DNA of 64,000 bases. It comes from Caulobacter henricii (lineage in GTDB: Bacteria; Pseudomonadota; Alphaproteobacteria; Caulobacterales; Caulobacteraceae). The number at the start of each line of letters is the position of its first letter. The stretch's first letter is position 1. The stretch covers positions 2,728,001 to 2,792,000 of the forward strand of contig NZ_CP013002.1 in NCBI RefSeq assembly GCF_001414055.1. The letters are read 5' to 3'. The notes beneath the pieces were generated by a model. The model did no database searches, had not been told where the DNA came from, and saw only the letters and a program-made list of their open reading frames with translations. Positions 8,781 to 16,842 of this stretch are shown here, one piece after another. The position numbers and the translations under genes are program-made.

Positions 8781-10310
8781 TCAGGCGCTGCGCTGAAACG
8801 GCGCGGCGGGGCAATGCTCGGCCAGGAACTCGCCGTGACTGGGCAGGGCCGCTACCTGGGCTTTGAGGATCGGAGCTGACTGGTCGAGCGTCTGCTGGAT
8901 TACGGCATAGGGCACCGCATCGACCAACTGCTGATAGCGGCGCGGGCGCACCCCCATGCCCTCCATCACCGACTGCCAGCTCGGCGCGCGGAACATGTCA
9001 TCGACCCCGTCGCGCAGGAGGCCGCTGGCCCGGAACAGCTCCAGCCGCTCTCTCAGGCTTTCGGGCGGAACGACCGCCTGGTAGTCGCGCCAGAACGGCG
9101 TGTCGTCGCGCTGGGTGGTGACATAATGCAGCACGATGAAGTCGCGGATCTCTTCATAGTCCATCGTCATGCGCCGGTTGTATTCGGCGGCAAGGCCGGG
9201 ATCGAAATCCTTGTCCGGGAAATAGCGCAACAGGAAATCCATGCCGCGATAGATCAGGTGCAGGGCGGTGGATTCCAGCGGCTCGATGAAGCCTCCGGCC
9301 AGACCGATGGCCACCACATTGTTACGGAACAGGCGCTTGCGCATTCCGGTCTTGAACGGAATGAAATTGGGGCCCAGCAGGACCTCGCCCTCGATCTGGC
9401 TCAGCAGGGTGGCGGCGGCTTCGTCCTCGCTGAGGTATTTGCTGCAGAACACATAGCCGTTGCCGGCCCGGTGCTGCAGCGGAATGCGCCAGCGCCAGCC
9501 GGCATCCTGGGCCTGGGCCACTGTATAGGGATGCGGGTCCTTGACGTTTTCGGTCTGGGCGACCACCGCGCGGTCACACATCAGCACGTCCGACCAGTCC
9601 CGGTATTCCTCGTCCAGGGTCTTGCCGATGAGCAGGGCCCGGAAGCCCGAGCAATCGATGAACAGGTCGCCGGAGACCTCGGTGCCGTTCTTCATGATCA
9701 CCCTCTCGACGAAGCCGTCGGGACGGGAGACCACATCGGTGACTATGCCTTCGGTGCGCTTGACTCCCCGGGCCTCGGCAAAGTCGCGCAGATACTGGGC
9801 GACCAGCTTGGCATCGATGTGCAGGGCATAGTTGGCCCCGCTCAGCAGGGACTTCTGGGCGCGGACCGGCGGGATGAACTTCCACTGGTCGGCCATCACC
9901 GTGGCCGGGGCGAAATCCTGCAGGTTTGACGGATGGCCATTGGCCTTGGCCCGAAGCCAGCACTGGTAGAATTCGTGCCGTCCGATGGGGCCGCCAATCT
10001 GACCAAAGGGATGGTAGTAGGTCTCGCCCTTGTTGCGCCAGTTCTCGAAGCGGATCGCCAGCTTGAAACTGGCCTGGGTCTTCTGAATGAAGTCCTGCTC
10101 GTCGATGCCCAGGCTGCGGATCAGCTGCAGGAAGGGCGGAATGGTCGACTCCCCCACGCCGATCGTGCCGATCTCCTCGGACTCGATCAGCTCCACCGCA
10201 ACTCCGGTCTTGTGGAAATAGTGGCTGGCCATGGCCGCGCAGATCCAGCCGGCACTGCCGCCGCCGACGATCACGACCTTGCGGATCCCGTTCTGATTGG
10301 CGTCCTGCAT
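8781..10310 (-). CDS. Flavin-dependent (tryptophan) halogenase family protein 1
   Basis: A 509-residue FAD enzyme. The N-terminal dinucleotide motif is GGGSAGW (G16-x-G18-x-x-G21). It is followed by IGTIGVGESTIPPF, the segment SFKLAIRFENW where the family's active-site lysine lies, and the halogenase hallmark WRWRIP (W272-P277) in a PLQHRAGNGYVF context. FIEPLESTALHLIYRG matches the flavin-binding/active-site strap region. Enzymes with this architecture halogenate tryptophan or other aromatics using FADH2 and halide, but most TonB-associated members in Caulobacterales have unproven substrates. The ATG at 10310 lies 21 bp after the stop of the paralogue upstream, so the two are co-transcribed. 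Confidence 0.9.
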   Translation of the reverse strand: MQDANQNGIRKVVIVGGGSAGWICAAMASHYFHKTGVAVELIESEEIGTIGVGESTIPPFLQLIRSLGIDEQDFIQKTQASFKLAIRFENWRNKGETYYHPFGQIGGPIGRHEFYQCWLRAKANGHPSNLQDFAPATVMADQWKFIPPVRAQKSLLSGANYALHIDAKLVAQYLRDFAEARGVKRTEGIVTDVVSRPDGFVERVIMKNGTEVSGDLFIDCSGFRALLIGKTLDEEYRDWSDVLMCDRAVVAQTENVKDPHPYTVAQAQDAGWRWRIPLQHRAGNGYVFCSKYLSEDEAAATLLSQIEGEVLLGPNFIPFKTGMRKRLFRNNVVAIGLAGGFIEPLESTALHLIYRGMDFLLRYFPDKDFDPGLAAEYNRRMTMDYEEIRDFIVLHYVTTQRDDTPFWRDYQAVVPPESLRERLELFRASGLLRDGVDDMFRAPSWQSVMEGMGVRPRRYQQLVDAVPYAVIQQTLDQSAPILKAQVAALPSHGEFLAEHCPAAPFQRSA

Positions 10311-10331
10311 GTCCGTCCCTGTTCTCGTCTC

Positions 10332-11852
10332 TTATTGCGCGGCAAGCGGCGTGGGCCGCGCGTATTTTTCCAGAAAATCAGAGTGGGTCGGGGCCCCGTC
10401 GACGGCCGCCCTTACCGCCTTGCGCATTTCGTCCATGCCCCGGCGCAGTGACGCTACATCCAGGCCATCGAGACTGGGATCCCAGGTCTTGGGCAGGATG
10501 TCGAAGCCCGTATAGATCGCCAGCCAGCTGGCGGGCTGGAACATCTCCCAGCGATAGCGGATGAAATGGCCGCGCTCACGGAACATCTCGATCTTGTGCT
10601 TGAGGGTGTCCGGCACGTCCACGGCCCGGCAGTCGCGCCAGAAGGCCGTGTCCTCACGCTGATTGGCCTTGTAGTGCAGGATGATGAAGTCGCGCACGCG
10701 CTCCATTTCCAGCCGCGACATCTCGTTGAATTCGTCGGACACCGCGGGATTGAAGGACCGGTCCGGGAACAGCTGCTTGATCTTCTCGATCCCAGTCTCG
10801 ATCAGGGCGATGCTGGTGCTCTCGAGCGGCTCCAGAAAGCCCGAGGCCAGGCTCAGGGCAATACAGTTGCGGTTCCACGCCTTCCGTCGGCGGCCCGGTG
10901 TGAACCGGATCTGCCGCGGCGCGTGCAACAGAGGATCCGGCACTGAGGCCTGCAGTTCCCGCAGAGCTTCATCGTCGCTGATGTGGCGGCTGGAATAGAC
11001 ATAGCCGTTGCCATAGCGGTGCTGCAGCGGGATCCGCCAGCGCCAGCCGGCCGTCTGGGCAGTGACATCGGTATAGGGCGGCGGCGCGCCGTGACCTTCG
11101 CTCTGCACCGCATAGGCGCGGTCGCACAGCAGCCATTGGCCCCAGTCCTCGTAACCCGTCTGGAGCGCCTCCTCGATCAGCAGGCCCCGGAAGCCCGAGC
11201 AATCGATGAAGAGGTCGCCCTCGACCGACGCGCCGCTGTCGAGTGTGACCGACGCGATGAAACCGTCTTCCGGGCGCAGATTGACCTTTGTGATCCGGGC
11301 GTCGATCCGCTGCACGCCGGCCGCCTCGGCGACCTGCCGCATCAGGCCCGCGAACAGCCCGGCATCGAAGTGCAGGGCCCAGTCGAACACCGACAGGCTG
11401 GAGGGCGGATTGCGCGAGGGCTGGGTGAACTTGCCACCCTTGGCCAGAGCGGCACCCAGCGAGTATTCGCCGATCTCGGCCGTCTCGCCTTCAGCCCTCA
11501 GCCGAAGCCAGTAGTTGTGAAAGGGTACGCCGCGCAGGTCCTGACCAAACAGGCCGAACGGATGGATGAAGGACGAGCCGGGCTTCAGCCAGTCCTTGAA
11601 GCGGATGCCCAGCTTGCAGGTGGCACCGGTGGCCCGCATCACGTCGAGATCGCTCAGACCCAGGGTCTGATAGAAGCTGCGGATCGTCGGGATGGTGGCC
11701 TCACCGACTCCGATTGTGCCGATCTCCGAGCTCTCGATCAGGGTGATCTTCAGGGGCGAGCCCTGGAAATGACGTTGCAGACTGGCCGCCGCCATCCAGC
11801 CGGCCGTGCCGCCGCCCACGATCACGACGCTGCGGATTCGGTTGTCCGTCAC
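10332..11852 (-). CDS. Flavin-dependent (tryptophan) halogenase family protein 2
   Basis: A 506-residue paralogue of the next gene. I choose the GTG at 11852 (protein MTDNRIRSVVIVGGG...) because GGAG sits 7 nt upstream; a TTG at 11864 is the alternative. It has GGGTAGW, IGTIGVGEATIPTI, CKLGIRFKDW at the lysine segment, and WRWRIPLQHRYGNGYVY (first W at about 270). FLEPLESTSIALIETG is conserved as well. Substrate unknown. It is the first halogenase downstream of the TonB receptor, separated by a strong terminator, so its expression probably depends on read-through or a local promoter. The two paralogues are clearly diverged rather than a recent duplication. Confidence 0.89.
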   Translation of the reverse strand: MTDNRIRSVVIVGGGTAGWMAAASLQRHFQGSPLKITLIESSEIGTIGVGEATIPTIRSFYQTLGLSDLDVMRATGATCKLGIRFKDWLKPGSSFIHPFGLFGQDLRGVPFHNYWLRLRAEGETAEIGEYSLGAALAKGGKFTQPSRNPPSSLSVFDWALHFDAGLFAGLMRQVAEAAGVQRIDARITKVNLRPEDGFIASVTLDSGASVEGDLFIDCSGFRGLLIEEALQTGYEDWGQWLLCDRAYAVQSEGHGAPPPYTDVTAQTAGWRWRIPLQHRYGNGYVYSSRHISDDEALRELQASVPDPLLHAPRQIRFTPGRRRKAWNRNCIALSLASGFLEPLESTSIALIETGIEKIKQLFPDRSFNPAVSDEFNEMSRLEMERVRDFIILHYKANQREDTAFWRDCRAVDVPDTLKHKIEMFRERGHFIRYRWEMFQPASWLAIYTGFDILPKTWDPSLDGLDVASLRRGMDEMRKAVRAAVDGAPTHSDFLEKYARPTPLAAQ

Positions 11853-11948
11853 GGGCTGCTCCAAGGTCGCCCTCGCAATTCGCCTTCAGAAAGATCCGGC
11901 GGCCGCCGAAGCTATCGCCTCACGTCTGAACCGGACAGGTCCGGGTGC

Positions 11949-11984
11949 AAAAAAGAGCCGCCGTGACGAGGGGGTCACGGCGGC
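11949..11984 (-). terminator. Rho-independent terminator after TonB receptor 2
   Basis: On the minus strand an 11-bp perfect stem (11974-11984 with 11957-11967) is closed by a 6-nt loop and followed after two bases by six Ts (11954-11949). It lies 21 bp after the receptor stop and before the halogenase pair, which may lower halogenase expression relative to the receptor. Confidence 0.88.
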
Positions 11985-12005
11985 CGCAGGAGGTGAGCCT
12001 AGATG

Positions 12006-15000
12006 TTACCAGCGAGCCCGCAGGCCGACCGTGTAACGCGGTTCAAATTCGTTCTGGCTGATGTACTGGGTCTTACCAGCCGCAAACTTGGCGTAGTAAT
12101 CCTCAATCTCGCCGGTAACGTTCGAACCGTTGAAGTAAACGGTCACGTTGTCGCGAACATTGTAGCTGACGTTCACATCAACATAGCCCGTGCTATCCTG
12201 ATAGATCGGGATGTTGTTGCTCATCACGCTGGACAGACGATCGGTGCGATAGTTGTAGGCGACACGCGCCTGCAGCTTCTCGTCCTGGTACCACCCCACC
12301 AGGTTGAACTGGTGCTTGGAGTTGTCGACGAAGGACAGCTTCTTGCCGTCCAAGCCGACCCGCGACTCCTTGCTGGGCGAGTTGGTGTAGTTGGTGTCGA
12401 CGCCGAAGTTCGACAGGAAGCCGGCATCCGGCAGGATGTCGCTCATGGCGAGCTTGGCACCCACTTCCAGTCCCTTGACCTCGCCGCCGTCGCCCTGGAT
12501 GGGCAGGGAGACGCTGACGGTGCGACGGATCACGCCGTCCTGGTCGGGGAAGCGGCCGGTCGTCGTTCCGCCGGTCACGAAGCTGTCGATCTTCAGCTTG
12601 AAGGCCGAGATGTTCAGCATCGAGGCGCGGCCGAAATAGTACTCGACGGCACCGTCGAAGTTCTGCGAGCGCCAGGGATCCAGGTTCGGGTTACCCGAAG
12701 CGCTGGCACCGGTCACGCAGCGGACGTTCGGCAGGGCCGCGCCGCAGTCGGAGGTGAAGATCGACAGACCGCCGCCATAGTTGCCCAGATCCAGCGGCTG
12801 CATGGTCTTGCTATAGGCCGCGCGGAACTTGAAGTGCTCACCCAGGTCGTAGACCAGGTTCACCGACGGCAGCCAGTCGGTGTACTTGCGCTTGGTGACG
12901 GCATCGCCAGCGTCGGCGTTTGTGTCACCATAGTTGCGGGTGTCACCGGTGAGGTTCTGCTTCACCGTCAGTTCGGTCTCGATGACCCGCAGGCCGAAAT
13001 TGCCCGACAGACCGCCCAGCTCGAAGTTGGCAGCGCCGAAGGCGCTCTGTTCGCGCAGGCTGACATCATAGGTCTGGCCGGGGATCGGCACGCGGATCGC
13101 ACCGCCGAAGACCTTCTTGTGGAAGGCTTCCGCATCATCGAAGTCGCGCGGATCGATGGCCCAGAAGCCGGGAATGCCGCTGGTCACGCCACCCAGGTCA
13201 TCGACCCAGACGGTGTTGTTGTAGGTGTCGAGACGGGTCGGGGCATTGACGGTGTAGCCCTGGAACACCTGCAGACCGGTGACCGGGTCACGCACGAACT
13301 CGCCCGCCTGGCACTGGTTCTGGCTCATGACGACGTCGATGGCCTTCCACTGGGCCTCGCAACCGCCCGCCGGAACCGGCGTGCCGTTGGCCTGAACCGA
13401 GCCCGGCGAACCACCATAGAAGCCCGAGAACAGGTGGAACTGCTCGACATCGACCGAACGCTCGCTCTGACGAACGCCGGCATCGATCTTGGTGATGAAG
13501 CCCAGGAACTTGTCGTCGAACGCATAGTGACCGTCGGCGCGGAACACGTTCATGTCCGACTCGACCTCATTGTTGCCCTCCGACGAGAAGGCGCCGATCG
13601 CATAGCTGTCCTTGTTGGCCATGTAATCTTTGAGGGTCTTGCCGGCGCCCAGACCTCCTGCGAGCGGCTTGTCGAAGCCCGACCAGACCGGATGATCACC
13701 GCCGATATTGTAGTGCAGCTGCGGGTTGGCTCCGTAACCCTGCGGGTTCGGATCCAGGTAGCAACCGCCGGCGCTGCCGACGACGGCATTGGTGCGGCGG
13801 GCGACCGGGAACTTGTCGCAGATGGCCTTCGGATAGAAGGTGCCACGCGTCCGGTCATTGGCATCGCGGAACAGGTTGAAACGGCCTGGCGCATAGCGCC
13901 AGTTGCTCAGGTCGCCCTGGGCCTGGCCGTTCATGCTCAGACGTTCACCGTCAGCGCGGATGGCGCGGGTCTCGAAGGTGAACGGACCGCCGTTGTCGTA
14001 GTTCAGTTCCAGATTGTAGTTCTTGGTCTTGGACTTGGTGGTGCGGTTGACGGTGAAGGAATTTATCCACCACGCATCGATGTCGTACTCGTCGACCGCC
14101 AGCCAGTTGCCGATGCCGACCGACGTCGAGGCCGTGGGCTTGGTCCAGGCCCCGAAAGCACCGCCGTCCCAACGGTTGGAGATGTTGATGCCGACGGCGC
14201 GGTTGTATTCCTCCAGTTCGGCGTAGAAGCCTTCAGCGATCAGGCTGAAGCCTTCGCCGAGATCGGCTTCGAAGGCGACATTGACGCCCAGGCGATCACG
14301 CTCGACGACGCGGTTGAAGCTCTCGAAGCCGTGGGGCGAGATGTAGCTGTTGGGGAAACTGCCACCCCAGTCATTGTTGCCCGACAGGCCGACGGTGCCC
14401 GAATAGTTGTTGCCCAGGTTCGACTTGCTCTTGGCGGCCGAGACCATCAGGCCGACGCGGTCATTGCGCCAGTTCAGGACGCCATTGGCCAGGTAGTCGT
14501 TTTCAGAGGTGCGATCGCCCTGCTGGCCTTCGAGGCCACCAGCGAAGGTGAAGCCCTTCGGCAGCTGGAACGGACGGCGGGTCTTGAGGTCAATGGTGCC
14601 CGAGATGCCCGAGAGGGCGTTCTTCGGATCCGTCGACTTGAAGACCAGCACCTGGTTCATCAGCTGGGACGGCACATCCAGCAGGTTCGGCTGGGCCGAG
14701 CCCATATTGCCGGCGCTGAGATACTGTTCGCCGTTCAGCAGGGTGATGACCTGGGCCAGACCGCGGATGTTAACCGTGGTGCCCTCGCCGGCATTGCGCT
14801 GGACCTGGATGCCCGAGATGCGCTGCAGCGAGTCGGCGATGGTGACGTCGGGCAGCTTGCCGATGTCTTCCGCCGAGATGGCGTCGACGATCGAGGCCTG
14901 CTGACGCTTGACGTCGACCGACTTGATCTGGGACCCGCGAACGCCGGTGACGATCACTTCCTCGACCTGCGTGGCATCCTGGGCGAATGCGCCGGTGGTC

Positions 15001-15080
15001 AGAGCCACCTGCGAGGCGCCGGCCAGCAAGGCCACCGCCAGGCCGCGCGTCAGCACGGCTTTCCTACGTTGATTAGTCAA
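12006..15080 (-). CDS. TonB-dependent outer-membrane receptor, Caulobacter-type
   Basis: A 1024-residue receptor starting at TTG 15080, with GAGGAAT just upstream. A signal peptide ends at GAFAQ, followed by VEEVIVTGVRGSQIKSVDVKR (TonB-box region) and the plug segment AISAEDIGKLPDVTIADSLQRISGIQVQR with VNIRGL, typical of the Caulobacter/Xanthomonas receptor subfamily that often serves sugar-utilisation loci. The barrel ends YTVGLRARW, with a terminal aromatic. The divergent LacI regulator and GH3 enzyme point to a glycoside ligand, and the halogenases downstream to an aromatic moiety; both are inference from context. Confidence 0.93.
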   Translation of the reverse strand: MTNQRRKAVLTRGLAVALLAGASQVALTTGAFAQDATQVEEVIVTGVRGSQIKSVDVKRQQASIVDAISAEDIGKLPDVTIADSLQRISGIQVQRNAGEGTTVNIRGLAQVITLLNGEQYLSAGNMGSAQPNLLDVPSQLMNQVLVFKSTDPKNALSGISGTIDLKTRRPFQLPKGFTFAGGLEGQQGDRTSENDYLANGVLNWRNDRVGLMVSAAKSKSNLGNNYSGTVGLSGNNDWGGSFPNSYISPHGFESFNRVVERDRLGVNVAFEADLGEGFSLIAEGFYAELEEYNRAVGINISNRWDGGAFGAWTKPTASTSVGIGNWLAVDEYDIDAWWINSFTVNRTTKSKTKNYNLELNYDNGGPFTFETRAIRADGERLSMNGQAQGDLSNWRYAPGRFNLFRDANDRTRGTFYPKAICDKFPVARRTNAVVGSAGGCYLDPNPQGYGANPQLHYNIGGDHPVWSGFDKPLAGGLGAGKTLKDYMANKDSYAIGAFSSEGNNEVESDMNVFRADGHYAFDDKFLGFITKIDAGVRQSERSVDVEQFHLFSGFYGGSPGSVQANGTPVPAGGCEAQWKAIDVVMSQNQCQAGEFVRDPVTGLQVFQGYTVNAPTRLDTYNNTVWVDDLGGVTSGIPGFWAIDPRDFDDAEAFHKKVFGGAIRVPIPGQTYDVSLREQSAFGAANFELGGLSGNFGLRVIETELTVKQNLTGDTRNYGDTNADAGDAVTKRKYTDWLPSVNLVYDLGEHFKFRAAYSKTMQPLDLGNYGGGLSIFTSDCGAALPNVRCVTGASASGNPNLDPWRSQNFDGAVEYYFGRASMLNISAFKLKIDSFVTGGTTTGRFPDQDGVIRRTVSVSLPIQGDGGEVKGLEVGAKLAMSDILPDAGFLSNFGVDTNYTNSPSKESRVGLDGKKLSFVDNSKHQFNLVGWYQDEKLQARVAYNYRTDRLSSVMSNNIPIYQDSTGYVDVNVSYNVRDNVTVYFNGSNVTGEIEDYYAKFAAGKTQYISQNEFEPRYTVGLRARW

Positions 15081-15262
15081 ATTCCTCGCTCCCCAACTAA
15101 CGTTTTTATGGTCGTTCGCCCCGTTTCCAGGCCCGCCGTCTTTGCGACGGGCTCCGGAACCGATTGAGCGGCTTCAAGGCCCGGCGAACCGTTGTCCGCA
15201 TTGTCCGTCGTGACGGCGACCCCCAGCGCCCGGGCTGACGATTCCGGCCCCTCGCCGTCATC

Positions 15263-15276
15263 GGTTGACGTCAACC
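15263..15276. promoter_or_regulatory. Candidate LacI operator O1 (perfect 14-bp palindrome)
   Basis: GGTTGACGTCAACC is a perfect palindrome 183 bp upstream of the TonB receptor start, inside the 660-bp region shared with the divergent LacI gene. It contains a TTGAC -35-like core in both directions. LacI-family operators are usually 14-20-bp palindromes with a central CG, as here. Confidence 0.6.
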
Positions 15277-15306
15277 ATCATCAAATGTCCCACCCAAGTC
15301 AACAAG

Positions 15307-15324
15307 AATGTCAACGTTGTCATT
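15307..15324. promoter_or_regulatory. Candidate LacI operator O2 (near-perfect 18-bp palindrome)
   Basis: AATGTCAACGTTGTCATT is palindromic except for one base pair, with a perfect CAACGTTG core centred on CG, the commonest core form of LacI-family operators. On the receptor strand it includes a TTGACA -35-like hexamer. It lies 44 bp from O1 centre to centre, about four helical turns, so the two sites face the same side of the DNA. Together they probably control the TonB receptor promoter. The rest of the gap up to 15740 is AT-richer but shows no equally clear site. Confidence 0.62.
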
Positions 15325-15740
15325 TTGGCCCAGCAGGCCTGCCAGCGTACGCCAAGGGGGCCGCGATCCGCCCCATTCCTATCAGGGCAAGGCCGTAAAA
15401 TGACCATTCAGCCCGGTAAATCCGCCAAAAATGGCGCTATGGGCCCACTTCGGACCAATTTCAGACCCCAACCAAGGCTACATGATAACGCTCCCATAGC
15501 TCGCCCGGCACGAGATTATCCCCCGAACCCCAGAGGCTGACAGCGCTTGCATGCGGGGCGGAGGTCGAATTTTTTGTCCCAAAAATGTCTTGATAAATGA
15601 CCCAATTTGACCTGATCTTGTCCAAAGACATGACAGGATAGACATCGTCGGCTATGGCTGATGACAGGCGTCTCCTTGCCGCCACGGCCCCGGCTGTGGT
15701 GGAGTCCGGCAAGAGGCGCGAAACCGGGTGAAGAAACGAA

Positions 15741-16784
15741 ATGGCGACGATCCACGATGTGGCCGAACGGGCGGATGTCTCGCCCAAGACGGTCTCTCGC
15801 GTGCTCAACGAGCATGAAAGCGTCAGCGCCAAGACGCGGGACAAGGTCCGTGCCGCCATGCAGGAGCTGGGCTATCAGCCCAGCGCGGTAGCCCGCAGCC
15901 TGCGATCCCAGACCTCGTCCTCAGTTGGGGTCCTGATGGGCGACCCCAGCGGCGGCTACCATACCCGGATGCACCACGCCCTGTTGCTCGCCTGTGTCGA
16001 GACGGGTCGCCATCTGACCGTCGATCTGTTCGATGGGCCCGTCGCCGGATGGCAGGATCGCATCCGCGCCTTCGTTGCCGATGGTGGCGTCCGCGAGATG
16101 ATCCTGCTTCCGCCGGAATGCGACTTTGGTCCCCTGAAGGAACTGATGCGCGAGCTGGAGGTGCGTTGCGTGCTCATCTCGCCGACCAGTCCAGACCCGC
16201 ATTTTCCCGCCATTGCGATGGATGACCGGGCCGCCGCCCGCGAGGTCGTCGAGCACCTGTTCAGCCTGGGCCATACCCGGATCGGCCACATCTCCGGCCA
16301 CCCGGACCACGCGGCCAGCACGCACCGACGCAATGGCTTTTTCGAAGCCTATGCCGCGCGAGGGCTGCCCCGTCCCGCAGCGGAGCTGATTGCCGACGGC
16401 GAGTTCACCTTCAAGACCGGCGTCGACGCCGCCAAGGCCCTGCTCGATATCGACGAGCCGCCGACGGCGATCTTCGCCGCCAATGACGACATGGCCGCGG
16501 CAACCTGCATGGAGGCCCAGCGTCGCGGCCTTCGCATCCCTGACGACATCTCTGTGGTCGGCTTCGACGATGCTCCGATTGCCGGGGTGATCTGGCCGAC
16601 CCTGACCACGATCCGCCAACCCTTCGAGCAGATGGCGCTGCGCGCGCTCCAGACGTTCAGCGCCTGGAACGCCAATGAGGTGGCCGGCAAGGCCGCCGTG
16701 CCGTTCCTGGCCCAGTACAGCCTCGTGGCCCGTGAATCGACCGGCCCGGCCCGTACCGGCGGCCCGCCGAAACGAAAGACCTGA
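15741..16784 (+). CDS. LacI family transcriptional regulator
   Basis: A 347-residue regulator. The N-terminal LacI helix-turn-helix is textbook: MATIHDVAERADVSPKTVSR (residues 1-20) followed by VLNEHESVSAKTRDKV and the hinge helix YQPSAVARSLRS. The C-terminal periplasmic-binding-like domain has FAANDDMAAATCMEAQRRGL and DDISVVGFDDAPIAGVIWPTLTTIRQP, the usual ligand-pocket segments. It is divergent from the TonB receptor and 58 bp ahead of the GH3 gene, so it is the likely repressor of both, responding to the imported or cleaved sugar. Confidence 0.94.
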   Translation: MATIHDVAERADVSPKTVSRVLNEHESVSAKTRDKVRAAMQELGYQPSAVARSLRSQTSSSVGVLMGDPSGGYHTRMHHALLLACVETGRHLTVDLFDGPVAGWQDRIRAFVADGGVREMILLPPECDFGPLKELMRELEVRCVLISPTSPDPHFPAIAMDDRAAAREVVEHLFSLGHTRIGHISGHPDHAASTHRRNGFFEAYAARGLPRPAAELIADGEFTFKTGVDAAKALLDIDEPPTAIFAANDDMAAATCMEAQRRGLRIPDDISVVGFDDAPIAGVIWPTLTTIRQPFEQMALRALQTFSAWNANEVAGKAAVPFLAQYSLVARESTGPARTGGPPKRKT

Positions 16785-16842
16785 ACCCTTCGCCGCCGAG
16801 CCGATAGCGGCCTGCGGCCCATACAACGATAACGGAGGAAAC

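Noticed and set aside
12003..15167. 1054-codon open frame opposite the second TonB receptor
   Set aside because: The minus-strand receptor has signal peptide, plug and barrel features; the opposite frame is a low-stop GC shadow rich in V/D/A/R without domain structure.
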